Both the position numbers and the translations under genes were made by a program. Below the pieces are notes generated by a model. It had not been told where the DNA came from. It worked only from the letters and a program-made list of their open reading frames with translations, and did not search any database. From Elusimicrobiota bacterium (GTDB taxonomy: Bacteria > Elusimicrobiota > Elusimicrobia > UBA1565 > UBA9628), in assembly GCA_023249675.1 (NCBI GenBank), contig JAHFCE010000010.1, positions 1 to 64,000 on the forward strand: a stretch of 64,000 nucleotides of DNA, written 5' to 3'. This document shows positions 20,235 to 29,365 of this stretch, in pieces (within the stretch, counting starts at the first letter, position 1; each line of letters begins with the position of its first letter).

Positions 20235-21776
20235 CTACCAGATTGCGTCCGGGCCCGTCCTCAGACGAAAGACGCGCGCGGACACGCTGGGGGAGAGCGT
20301 CACACAAGCGGCCTCACGCGCGGGCAGGCGTCCCGAGCGAATGGCCTGCGCCACCCCGGAATTGGCCCGATTTAAGAAGGCGGGGAGCGCGGTTTCGGAG
20401 AGGCCCTCGACCAGAATCACGGCCGAGGCGTTCTTGTCCTTCAAGCGGATCAGCGCGGCTTCCGTGGAGGTCTGCGCGTAGCCGAGGTTGACGAATGCCA
20501 GAGTTTGTCCGCGTGCGGCGGCGAGCGAGGATAGATTGTTGGCATTGAGCCACGGGTGCTCGAGTGCAACCGCGACGACGGAGCCGGGGCCTGCGGCGAG
20601 GCTGGCGGCGTTCACGAGGGCCGCTCGGTCCCAGCCCGGATCTGCGGAGGCAACGCCGTTGTAAGCGAGAGCGCGGTCCGGGCCGGCATGAAAGGTCTGG
20701 TCGGCGCAGACAAGCAGGCCTGTCGCAAGAAGAAGCGTCGTCGCCGCGGCGCGCGTCGCGGGGCGGTCGAATGCCATCGCCGCGCGTCCGGCGAGCAGGG
20801 CAAAAACCGGCAGGAGCGGAGCGGCGAGTCTCGTTTCGCGATTGACGCTCGCGGCGTAAACGAGAAGGGGTGCGAGTCCCCAGAGCCCGGCGCGCAGTCC
20901 CGCGCCGAACTTCTCACGCTCGAAAATGACGGCTGCCGCGGCGACGGCGATTGCCGCTACGGTGAGCGGCCAGGAAAAACCGTCGCGGGCGAGTGTCACG
21001 AGCCAAGTCAGACGCGCCGTCCAACCGCCCGCCCCGGCGTAGTTGCTCGCGATGCGGCCGAAGCTCGCGCTCCAGGCAAACCCCAAGACGTACGGAAGGT
21101 TCGCGGCGTACCAGGTCGCCGCCAATGGTGAGGCGAAGAGCAGCGCGGTTTTTATGTGAGGTTTTAGGCGCTTGCGCGCGGGCCAGGCGAAGCCGGCCGC
21201 GATCAGCGGGAAGGTGATCTTGGCGAGTAGGCCGAGTCCGAGCAGAGCGCCGAGCCTCCAGCCCTCGTTCCGATCGTCGCGCCGAGCGGCGGCGCAGCGC
21301 CAGGCCCAAAGTCCGAGGAGGGCGGACAGAAGAGTCTCAACGAGAAAAACGCGCGACAGCCCATAGGCGAGTGGAGTCAGCGCGCATAGGGCGCCGCCGA
21401 GCGCTGCCGCCTCGTGCGCGCGGGGGTGCCCGCGCCACCACTCGGCCGCGGCGCGCGACCAGGCCCACGCCGCGAGTACGGCGAGGGGAAGATTCGCCCA
21501 GACCGCCAAGCGCTCGCTGGTCCCGAAGACGGCGTACAATGGCAGCGGAATGAGTGCGATCAGCGGCGCTTTGATCCGAAAGGCATTTTCGTAGGCGTGA
21601 ATGAACGGCAGTGGTCCTGACTTTAATGCCGTCCAGAGTCGAAAGCTCGTTTCGAGGTACCAGGCGTCGTCCCAGGACGGAGGAGCTAAGTTGCGTCCCA
21701 CATGCCAGGCCGTCGCGGCGAAAGCCCCCGCGGCGGCGGCGCGCGATGCGAGAATCGTCGTTGGCGGGGGCCTCAC
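20235..21776 (-). CDS. GT39/ArnT-like membrane glycosyltransferase (putative)
   Basis: PPSWDDAWYLETSFRLW and YGLSRVFLVETLLSALLGLW; GTG start at 21776 forms a GTGA overlap with the upstream stop; upstream N-terminal part of the 729-aa ORF is an out-of-frame shadow of the neighbour. Confidence 0.72.
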   Translation of the reverse strand: MRPPPTTILASRAAAAGAFAATAWHVGRNLAPPSWDDAWYLETSFRLWTALKSGPLPFIHAYENAFRIKAPLIALIPLPLYAVFGTSERLAVWANLPLAVLAAWAWSRAAAEWWRGHPRAHEAAALGGALCALTPLAYGLSRVFLVETLLSALLGLWAWRCAAARRDDRNEGWRLGALLGLGLLAKITFPLIAAGFAWPARKRLKPHIKTALLFASPLAATWYAANLPYVLGFAWSASFGRIASNYAGAGGWTARLTWLVTLARDGFSWPLTVAAIAVAAAAVIFEREKFGAGLRAGLWGLAPLLVYAASVNRETRLAAPLLPVFALLAGRAAMAFDRPATRAAATTLLLATGLLVCADQTFHAGPDRALAYNGVASADPGWDRAALVNAASLAAGPGSVVAVALEHPWLNANNLSSLAAARGQTLAFVNLGYAQTSTEAALIRLKDKNASAVILVEGLSETALPAFLNRANSGVAQAIRSGRLPAREAACVTLSPSVSARVFRLRTGPDAIW

Positions 21777-23965
21777 GCGAAGCGCTGCTCCCACAGCGCG
21801 AAGAGGCCGTAGAGCGCCAGTCCCCCGGCGAATGAGAGCATGAGTGCAAGCGCCGCGCCAAGCACGCCGAATGGAGGAACGAGCCAGGCGGTGAGCGTTA
21901 GGTTGCCGAGGCCAGAAGCAAGCGCTCCGGCCACCGACAGACGCAGACCGGGAAAGTCGCGCGCGGCGTACAAGGCAGAGACTGTCCCATGCAGAAGTAT
22001 GAGCGCTGCTGCGCCTGCGAACGCCGCCACCCAGAGGAGGTCGAAGTGGTAGCGGCGGCCGAAAAGCGCGATACCCGCGACCGCAGTCGCGCAGAAAAAA
22101 GCCCAGGCCGCGAGCAGTGCGGGCGTTCCCCATTTCCGGAACAATGACCAAATCTCGCGCTGGCCTTCGGTCCCGCTCGCCATCGGGACCAGCACGGCCT
22201 GCAACATATAGAGGAACGCAAGCGCGATTTGCACCGTCGCCGTGAAATAGGCGCTGAACAGGCCGACTTCTTGGGTGCTGGCGTGCCGGTTGAGAAGAAG
22301 CCGCGCGGGGGCCAGGATGCAGGCGGTGGAAAGGAGCGCGGGCGCGGCCGTCGCGGCATAGCGGCCGACGGCCTTGACGAAGTTGAATTCGAAAGCGCGG
22401 CGCAGGTAGCGCCGCAAAGTCCACAACGCGCAGGCGGAGCTGACAAGGAGACTGCCGACGAAGGCCAGGATCATCGCGTGGTGGTCGGCTCCAAAAAAGA
22501 CGACGAGCGCGGTGAGGAGGACGGGTGCTGAGAAGCCATAGACGGTCTCCACGAGTCCGCGGTGCGCGAAGCGCTTGAGGCCGAGCAAGGGGCTGGCCAC
22601 AACCTGGCTGAGTGCCGTCGCCGTCGCGAGAAGCGCTGATAGGGTGAACAGCTCGGCGGGCAGGCCCAGCGCGCGCTCAAGCCAGCCGTGCGCAAGGATT
22701 ATCAGGGGAAGGCTCAGCACGGCCCACACGGCGAACGACGCGAGCGCGGTGGTCACTAGCCGCGCTCGCCGTTCCTCCTCATGTTCGTCGGAGATTAACT
22801 TACTCGTGGCGAGAGGAAAGCCCAGCATGGGGATGATCTGCAGGTAGGCCGCGGCGGCGATGACGAGGTTGGCGCGGCCGTACTCAACGGGGCCAAGCCA
22901 GCGGCCCGCGATGACCTGGGTGGCGAGTGTTGAGATTTTGGCCAGGCCGTAGAGGGAGCCGATCCAGGCAAATCCCTTCAACAGACCTTTTGTGTGCGCG
23001 CCCGAATCCTTGCTGATGAGATTCGCGCCGGTCTGGAGGCACCCCTGCATGATCCCCAGGATGCGTCCCGCGTCGATGACCATTCCCACGAGAGGCAAGG
23101 TCAGAAGGGCCAACTTTCTTTCTTGGATGAGCGCGAAGTTGTTCGATTTTCTTGTCGGATAATAATAACCGCGGAAAAGGATGTAAGCGGCGAGAAAGAA
23201 CCATAGACTGGCCGGGCGCCAGACGGTTGAGCCCAGGAGGACGGCCAGAGCGGTTAGGTAATAGTACGGAGTGTAGTAGTAGGGGATGCCGACGGTCGGG
23301 GCGGTGTAGGCGATATTTTTCTTGAAGATATGCGCCAGGGAATCCCCATAATTGACGCCGATGTAACGGATCACCACATCCTCATTGATCCCGCGCTTAA
23401 TCCCCATTTTCCCGAGCAGAAGCGGCCAGGCGAAGTCGTAGCCCGCGCGACGATTGGCCAGAAAGAGGCCGGTCCTGTCGAAAACGGATTTCTTCACCAA
23501 TGTTGTGGGAATCGTCGGCAGGAAATTCTTGTAGCCGTAGGTCTGCGCGACCGCCGACATGTCGAGGAGGCCGACTCCCGTGAGGATGCAGCCGCCGGAG
23601 ACCAGATCGACCTCGGGATGGGCTGAGACATAATCCCATTGCTTGCGCAGCCAGTCTATTTCGAAATTCTGACCGCAATCCATGAAGGCGATCCAGGTCG
23701 AGATCGCGCGCACAATGGCGATGTTTTTGGAGGAAGACGGCGTGTCCGTGCCTGCAAAAACGTTGTGGAACCTGGTTTCGAACCGGGGCTGGTTCTCCTT
23801 GATCCAATCGTCAATGATTCGGGAAGAGTCGTCGGTCGAGCTCGAATTGACGAAGAACACTTCCCGCGGCATGAGCGTCTGCCGGCTGATGAGTCCGAGG
23901 GTCGTTTGGAGGGTCTTCGATTCGTTGTAGTACGGGAGAGCGACGCTGATGTCAGCGACTGGCAT
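21773..23965 (-). CDS. GT2 glycosyltransferase - Wzx-type polysaccharide flippase fusion
   Basis: N-terminal 1-310: DISVALPYYNESKTLQTTLGL...EVFFVNSSSTDDS; C-terminal about 325-730: GFAWIGSLYGLAKISTLATQVIAGRWLGPVEYGRANLVIA (PST/Wzx family). Confidence 0.82.
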   Translation of the reverse strand: MPVADISVALPYYNESKTLQTTLGLISRQTLMPREVFFVNSSSTDDSSRIIDDWIKENQPRFETRFHNVFAGTDTPSSSKNIAIVRAISTWIAFMDCGQNFEIDWLRKQWDYVSAHPEVDLVSGGCILTGVGLLDMSAVAQTYGYKNFLPTIPTTLVKKSVFDRTGLFLANRRAGYDFAWPLLLGKMGIKRGINEDVVIRYIGVNYGDSLAHIFKKNIAYTAPTVGIPYYYTPYYYLTALAVLLGSTVWRPASLWFFLAAYILFRGYYYPTRKSNNFALIQERKLALLTLPLVGMVIDAGRILGIMQGCLQTGANLISKDSGAHTKGLLKGFAWIGSLYGLAKISTLATQVIAGRWLGPVEYGRANLVIAAAAYLQIIPMLGFPLATSKLISDEHEEERRARLVTTALASFAVWAVLSLPLIILAHGWLERALGLPAELFTLSALLATATALSQVVASPLLGLKRFAHRGLVETVYGFSAPVLLTALVVFFGADHHAMILAFVGSLLVSSACALWTLRRYLRRAFEFNFVKAVGRYAATAAPALLSTACILAPARLLLNRHASTQEVGLFSAYFTATVQIALAFLYMLQAVLVPMASGTEGQREIWSLFRKWGTPALLAAWAFFCATAVAGIALFGRRYHFDLLWVAAFAGAAALILLHGTVSALYAARDFPGLRLSVAGALASGLGNLTLTAWLVPPFGVLGAALALMLSFAGGLALYGLFALWEQRFA

Positions 23966-24986
23966 TCTTGAACCTGTGCTCGTTGTAGCGTCGGAACCAA
24001 GCGAGGGTCTTCTTGAGGCCGTCCTTGAAGCCGTGGCGGGGCTTCCAGCCGAAATACTTGTTCACCTTCTCAAAGTCCATATACTGGCAATCGATTTCAC
24101 CCGTCGTTCTCCTGCGCCTCATTGCGGCCGAGACTTGCGCGAAGTCCTTCTTGTTGCCCGCAACGGAATAGATGAGTTTCAAGACCTCGCGCACGGAGAT
24201 GGGGGAATTCGTCCCGGCGTTGAAGACCTGTCCGGAGATCTTTTGCGGATCTTGAGCCAGCGCCTCTCCAATCAACAGGTAGAGGCCCACGACGTCCTCG
24301 ATATAGATGAAGTCCCGGACCTGCGAGCCGTCGCCGCGCGGGACGAACTGTGTATAGCCGAGGGCCGAAGTGATGGCGTCGGGCATGATGGCGGAGAAAT
24401 TGAGCTGGCCGGGACCGTAGATGTTGCAGAAGCGGGTGACCACGATGGGAAGCTTGTAGATCTCGGAGGCATAGGCTTGAGCGATCATGTCGGCGCAGGC
24501 CTTGGACGTGTCGTAAGGATAGCGCGGTTTGAGCGGATAATTCTCCTTGTAGGGCATTTGATCCCGGCCATAAGAGCCGTATGCTTTATCGCTCGAAGCG
24601 ACGACGACGGCTTTGACTGTGAGCGGGAATCGGCGGACGGCCTCGAGCAACGTGTAGGTCCCGCGGACGTTGGTCTCGAAGGTCAGGCGTGGGTTGGCCG
24701 CCGCCACGCCGACTTCGACCTGTGCGGCGAGGTGAAAGACGCAATGGATCTGCTCTTCTGAGATGATTCGCGACAGGAGTTCCTGATCGCAAAGATCGCC
24801 TTCAATCAAGGTTATTTTTGAGGCGAGATCCTCGAAATAAAGAAAAGTGTCCTGCTTCCGGTTTCTGATCAGACCAAAGACGTTGGCGCCCTTACCCAGC
24901 AAGCCTTGAGCGAGATTGCCGCCGATGAAGCCGTTGATCCCGGTAATGAGGACGTTTGTTCCGCGCCAGAAACCGTTCTTTCCCAT
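23952..24986 (-). CDS. NAD-dependent sugar-nucleotide 4,6-dehydratase (CDP-glucose/GDP-mannose dehydratase-like)
   Basis: NVLITGINGFIGGNLAQGL, HLAAQVEVGVAAANPRLTFETNVRGTYTLLEA, RYPYDTSKACAD. Confidence 0.88.
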   Translation of the reverse strand: MGKNGFWRGTNVLITGINGFIGGNLAQGLLGKGANVFGLIRNRKQDTFLYFEDLASKITLIEGDLCDQELLSRIISEEQIHCVFHLAAQVEVGVAAANPRLTFETNVRGTYTLLEAVRRFPLTVKAVVVASSDKAYGSYGRDQMPYKENYPLKPRYPYDTSKACADMIAQAYASEIYKLPIVVTRFCNIYGPGQLNFSAIMPDAITSALGYTQFVPRGDGSQVRDFIYIEDVVGLYLLIGEALAQDPQKISGQVFNAGTNSPISVREVLKLIYSVAGNKKDFAQVSAAMRRRRTTGEIDCQYMDFEKVNKYFGWKPRHGFKDGLKKTLAWFRRYNEHRFKNASR

Positions 24987-24987
24987 T

Positions 24988-25674
24988 TTAGTTTCCCTGG
25001 AAACGACCAATATTTTTTTCCGCTTCTTCGAGATCTTTGATCGTATTGACGGTGATGTGAACGCCTTTATGTCGATAGGCGTTGAGCTGTCCCTGGGCGA
25101 CGAGGTGGCTGAGGAAATCCTCGAAGTGTTTGAAGCCGCGCATCCAGGAGAGAGCTTCCTTCTCGAAATAAAAGTAGCCGATGTTGATCCACTTGTCGAG
25201 GGTCGGCTTTTCCATGAAGGAGACGACCTTCCCGTCTTCCGCGACTTCCAGAAGGCCGAACTGGCTTCGCATCGGCCAAACCGTGATCGTCACTTTTTCA
25301 GGGCGCGAATGATGGAACGCAGCGAGATCGTCCAGATTGACATCGGACAGCGTATCTCCATAGAGGACGAGGAAATCCCCCTTGATGAGGGGGCCGCAAT
25401 CGGCCAATCTCTTGATGATGTCGACATCGCCGGAATCGACGAGCTCCACTTTTAATCCGAGATCCTTCTCGAAATATTTTTTTATCTTATCCGCTTTATA
25501 TCCCACCGCCGCGATAAATTCTTTAATGGAGTATCGTTGAGAATGCTCAACGATATGTCCCAAGAGGGGTTTGCCGTGGATGGCAACGAGAGGCTTGGGC
25601 AGGTCCTCGGTCAGGGGGCGAAGACGCTCGCCTTTCCCGCCGCAAAGAAGAATGACCTGGAGGGCTGCGTCCAT
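24988..25674 (-). CDS. Sugar-phosphate nucleotidyltransferase
   Basis: VILLCGGKGERLRPLTEDLPKPLVAIHGKPLLGHIVEH. Confidence 0.92.
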   Translation of the reverse strand: MDAALQVILLCGGKGERLRPLTEDLPKPLVAIHGKPLLGHIVEHSQRYSIKEFIAAVGYKADKIKKYFEKDLGLKVELVDSGDVDIIKRLADCGPLIKGDFLVLYGDTLSDVNLDDLAAFHHSRPEKVTITVWPMRSQFGLLEVAEDGKVVSFMEKPTLDKWINIGYFYFEKEALSWMRGFKHFEDFLSHLVAQGQLNAYRHKGVHITVNTIKDLEEAEKNIGRFQGN

Positions 25675-25696
25675 CAGATATTACAGTATACCACGG

Positions 25697-26455
25697 TCAT
25701 CGTCGCGCGGGGTCGCTCTGGCGCAAGGCGTACCAGTCCCAGGTCCCGGAGGCCTTGCCCGTGAAATCCCTCTCATGATCGAAGCCCGTGATCTCCACGC
25801 GCTTGAGCAGCAGAGGCTCCCGCCGCGCTTGATTGAGGCCGTAGAGAGAGCACGCCGCGCGCGTGAAGCCCGCGGCGCGCGCGGCCGCGGCGGCGCGGCG
25901 CGAGGCGGCTCCGTGCGGCCAGGTCATGGATGTCACGGGCCGTCCGAGGGCGTCTTCCAGTCTCCGGCGGGAGTCGGCGAGTTCGCGGGATAATTCCGCG
26001 TCGTCGAGAGCGTCGAGGCACGCGTGCGTGAGGCCGTGCGCTCCGATCTCGCAGCCCGGGATGAGCGCCAGCTCCTTCAATTCCGGCCAGGAGAGGTGCG
26101 GGCGTCCGGAGTCGAGAAGCCCCGGGGTGACGCAGACGGTGAATGGAAGGGACAGGCGCGTGAGAATCGGGGCCGCCGCGGTCAGTGTGTCGAGATACCC
26201 ATCGTCGAATGTCACCGATATTTCGGAGCTTCCATCGATTCGGGCGCCGCTCAGGCTGACGGGCCGTCCGAAGCGGCCTGAGCGGACCAGCTCCATCTGG
26301 CGCGCGAAGGCGTCAGGTGGGGTGCTGAGCCCGTACCGGTCGCCGAGGATGGCCGTGCCGACCGCGTGGTATCCCAGGACGCGCAGTCCCGAGTGCTGCG
26401 CGGTCCGCCCGGCGACGCGGGAGATCGTCCGCCAGAGCGAGTGCTTCCAGCTCAC
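25697..26455 (-). CDS. Polysaccharide deacetylase family protein
   Basis: EISVTFDDGYLDTLTAAAPIL, CEIGAHGLTHACL, SMTWPHG (NodB homology motifs). Confidence 0.9.
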   Translation of the reverse strand: MSWKHSLWRTISRVAGRTAQHSGLRVLGYHAVGTAILGDRYGLSTPPDAFARQMELVRSGRFGRPVSLSGARIDGSSEISVTFDDGYLDTLTAAAPILTRLSLPFTVCVTPGLLDSGRPHLSWPELKELALIPGCEIGAHGLTHACLDALDDAELSRELADSRRRLEDALGRPVTSMTWPHGAASRRAAAAARAAGFTRAACSLYGLNQARREPLLLKRVEITGFDHERDFTGKASGTWDWYALRQSDPARR

Positions 26456-27441
26456 TCGCCCTTCCCCAGCTTCCAGGCGATCAAAGCTCCCGCGGGGCGG
26501 CGTAGGGCGGCCGGCGCCGCGAAGTCGCGTTCGCCCAGCGTTTCAATCAGACGCGCGCCCGTGCCTTTTTTGAAGTCAGCCACGCCCGCTGCCGCGTCAG
26601 GGTCGGCGCCACCGAGGTCGTAGGTCCGCGCGCCGAGACGGCGTGACTCCAGCACCAACGACCAGAGCAGGCTATAAGAGGCGTAAACTTTTCGCGCCTC
26701 CTCCGTGGCGGCGGCGAGAAGGTCCACGGCTGAGCCCGAGAAGACCGCGCACGCGCGCAATGCGACGGTGCGACCGTCGATGACGGCGCGCCTGAGGATC
26801 AAGGAGCCCCCGAGCGTTCTCACGAGCGAGCCCAATTCCTTCGCGCGATGCTGAGGAGGAAGCCCTTTCAGGGACTCGAGGGCGCGGTAGACGGTCTCCA
26901 TCTCGGCCGGATCGGGATCGGGCCAATGGACGGCCTCAGCGCGCGCCAGACCCCGTTTGAGGTTGTGGCGCCAGTTAGACGAGAGGCCCGCGCGGAGATC
27001 TTCGGGCTCGGGCGAGAGATCGAGCAGGTATGTCATGTTTCGATCGAGGGGTGTTTGGGGACGCTGCCAGCCCGAAGCGCTTAGGGCCGAGCTCGAAGCA
27101 GCATCGGATTCGTGATAGGAGCAGATCCGTCCGTAGACCGCGAGGCCGCCGGCGGATGACGCCAACGTCTTGCGCAGTTCCGAGTCCCAGAGCGCGGGTT
27201 CGCCGACTGGCCCGCCGCGTAACCAAAGAAGACGCAGGCCTCCGGGGAGATCTTTGACCAGAGCCTGCGCCGCCGCGCGCGCCGTGCCGTCGTCTCCGGC
27301 GAGCGCGCGCACCGCACGCCAGCCGGTATCGGCCTTGTGCCGCGCCCAGGCCGCGGATTGGAAGACGTTGGCGTTGTCTAGGCGCGACAGCGCCTTGTCC
27401 CAATCCGCGTCCGAGAGTTCCGCCGCGCGCCAGTTCACCAT
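26452..27441 (-). CDS. FemAB/BioF2-like GNAT acyltransferase
   Basis: VFQSAAWARHKADTGW, LSSNWRHNLKRGLARAE, YSLLWSLVLESRRLGARTYDLGGADPDA; start at ATG 27441. Confidence 0.8.
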   Translation of the reverse strand: MVNWRAAELSDADWDKALSRLDNANVFQSAAWARHKADTGWRAVRALAGDDGTARAAAQALVKDLPGGLRLLWLRGGPVGEPALWDSELRKTLASSAGGLAVYGRICSYHESDAASSSALSASGWQRPQTPLDRNMTYLLDLSPEPEDLRAGLSSNWRHNLKRGLARAEAVHWPDPDPAEMETVYRALESLKGLPPQHRAKELGSLVRTLGGSLILRRAVIDGRTVALRACAVFSGSAVDLLAAATEEARKVYASYSLLWSLVLESRRLGARTYDLGGADPDAAAGVADFKKGTGARLIETLGERDFAAPAALRRPAGALIAWKLGKGE

Positions 27442-28460
27442 AAGAAGTGGACCAGCGCGACGTTGCGATGATGTTCCGGCGCGGAGGAGGCGAGCGCGGC
27501 GGGAAGATCCGGCCAAGGAAGAACGGTCAGGCCCTCGGCGGCGAAGAGGGGGCGGGCGGAATCAAGGCTGCCGCGGAACGCGTAGGCATAGGGGACGGTC
27601 CCCTGGGGCAGTTCCGCAAAGACCGGAGCCAGACCCGCGCGGCGCGCGATCTTGTCGCAGAGCGCCCAGAGAGCACGGCGGCGCGAGGCCTCGATGGCGG
27701 GGTCGGCGCAGGCGAGGGGGCGCTTAAGTTGGACGCAGGGTTCGGCGGGCTCGGGCAGGACTCGTTCCGATGCAGGGTCGGGAGCGACGTACCCGCTCGA
27801 ATCGCCGCGCAGCGCGCGCAGCGCGCTCAGGCCCGCGTGCGCGCCAGCGGCGCCGGCGAGCGCCAGCAGCGGGCGCGCGGCTGCCTTCAGAACGAACCTG
27901 CGCCCTTTCGAGGGCGCGTAGGGTAGAGGCGGAGGCAGGCGTGCGGCCAGGGCCGGGTCATTGGCGAGGAGTGCTCCGCCGTTGGGCAAGGGGAGGCTCT
28001 TGCGCAGGCTCAGTATCCCGAGAGGGGCGCGGGTCCCCAGGAGGCGGCCCCCGGCGTCGCGTGAGAAGAGAGCGTGCGCCGCGTCCTCGATGACAACGGC
28101 GCCGCAGCGTCGCGCGTAGGCCTGGAACGGGGACAGGTTCGAGGCGAAGCCGAAGTAGTCGACGGCCAGGACCGCGCGAGCCTCAGGCCAGAGCGTTTGA
28201 TCCTCATCGGCGGAGAGGTCGGGGCGCACTTCGTAGAACGCGGGTTCGGCGCCGGCCGCGGCGACCGCGGCGAGGAGATCTCGGCAGATGAACGAGGGCA
28301 GGAGCACGCGTTGGCCCGCGGCTCCAGCCAGGCGCAGGGCGTCCGCGAGGGCGCGGCGCCCACACGCGTGGAAGCGGATCACGGAGGGAGAAAAAAGCTC
28401 TTCCAGGCGCCAGGGGGTTTTCGCGCGCGGCGGGCGATAGACCGTAGCGGCGAGGTCCAT
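27435..28460 (-). CDS. DegT-like PLP-dependent protein (short, divergent subfamily)
   Basis: LLPSFICRDLLAAV, VVIEDAAHALFSRD, LSLRKSLPLPNGGALLA; TGATG overlap with upstream stop at 28460. Confidence 0.75.
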   Translation of the reverse strand: MDLAATVYRPPRAKTPWRLEELFSPSVIRFHACGRRALADALRLAGAAGQRVLLPSFICRDLLAAVAAAGAEPAFYEVRPDLSADEDQTLWPEARAVLAVDYFGFASNLSPFQAYARRCGAVVIEDAAHALFSRDAGGRLLGTRAPLGILSLRKSLPLPNGGALLANDPALAARLPPPLPYAPSKGRRFVLKAAARPLLALAGAAGAHAGLSALRALRGDSSGYVAPDPASERVLPEPAEPCVQLKRPLACADPAIEASRRRALWALCDKIARRAGLAPVFAELPQGTVPYAYAFRGSLDSARPLFAAEGLTVLPWPDLPAALASSAPEHHRNVALVHFLW

Positions 28461-29365
28461 CAGGCCCCCAGGCGCTTGAGCGCCCATAAGCCGGCGGTTG
28501 CCGCGTTCTTCCAGTCCCAAGGGCATTCGGCGAGGGCGCGCCGAGCGTAGGCCCCGCTTGTCTCAAGGTCGCCCTGCGCGATCAGTAGGCGCGCGGCGGA
28601 GCGGCACATGACGCCGAGGCGGCGGCGCATGAGCCGCCGCAGGCGCGCGTCGGGGTTGGGGAATTTTTTGAAGTGGTCGCGCAGGAGGTGTTCGAGGTTC
28701 GTGTGGTGATAGACGATCTTATTGGACGCTCCGTGCTCGACGAGTTGGTACTCCCCCAATATTTCTGGCACAAAGCGCATCCGGCAGACCTGGGCAAGGC
28801 GCATCCAAAGATCGTAGTCCTCGACCGTGTTGAATCCCGGGTCCTCCCGGAAAAGTCCAGCTTCGAAAAGATTTTCTTTTTTGACCGTCGTTGCCGAAGG
28901 AGACAGCGCGTTGCCCTCGAACAGGAGGCGTTCGTACATGTTCTCGACCCAGGGCCCATTGCGGGACACGCGCATCAGTTCGCCATTCTTGACGATATTT
29001 TCGTCGTGGCAGATGAGGTCGGCTTCGGGATGCGCGTCGAACTCGGCGAGGATCCGTGCGAGCTTCTCCGGGAACCACAGATCATCGTGGTCGAGAAAGG
29101 CGATCAAGCCCGCCTCGGCCGCGCGGATGCCCGTATTGCGCGCGCCGGCGATCTTCTTGTTCTCCTGCTTGATGCAGCGACCGCGAAGATCGTTATCTTT
29201 TAAAAATCGCTCGACGATTTCCTTCGTCGCGTCGATCGATCCGTCATCCACGACGACAAGCTCGAAGTCGCGGAACGTCTGCGCGGCGACGGTCGCGAGC
29301 GTCTTCTCAATGAAGCCTGCGGCGTTCCACGCGGGCACGATGATCGAGACGCGCGGCGCGGACAC
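28460..29365 (-). CDS. Glycosyltransferase family 2
   Basis: VSAPRVSIIVPAWNAAGFIEKTL, LVVVDDGSIDATKEI; GTG start at 29365 overlaps upstream TAG (TAGTG). Confidence 0.88.
   Translation of the reverse strand: MSAPRVSIIVPAWNAAGFIEKTLATVAAQTFRDFELVVVDDGSIDATKEIVERFLKDNDLRGRCIKQENKKIAGARNTGIRAAEAGLIAFLDHDDLWFPEKLARILAEFDAHPEADLICHDENIVKNGELMRVSRNGPWVENMYERLLFEGNALSPSATTVKKENLFEAGLFREDPGFNTVEDYDLWMRLAQVCRMRFVPEILGEYQLVEHGASNKIVYHHTNLEHLLRDHFKKFPNPDARLRRLMRRRLGVMCRSAARLLIAQGDLETSGAYARRALAECPWDWKNAATAGLWALKRLGA

Noticed and set aside
21777-22424. N-terminal extension of the 20235-22424 ORF
   Set aside because: Arg/Pro-rich, out of frame with the GT2-Wzx gene it overlaps; GTG 21776 with GTGA overlap is the better start
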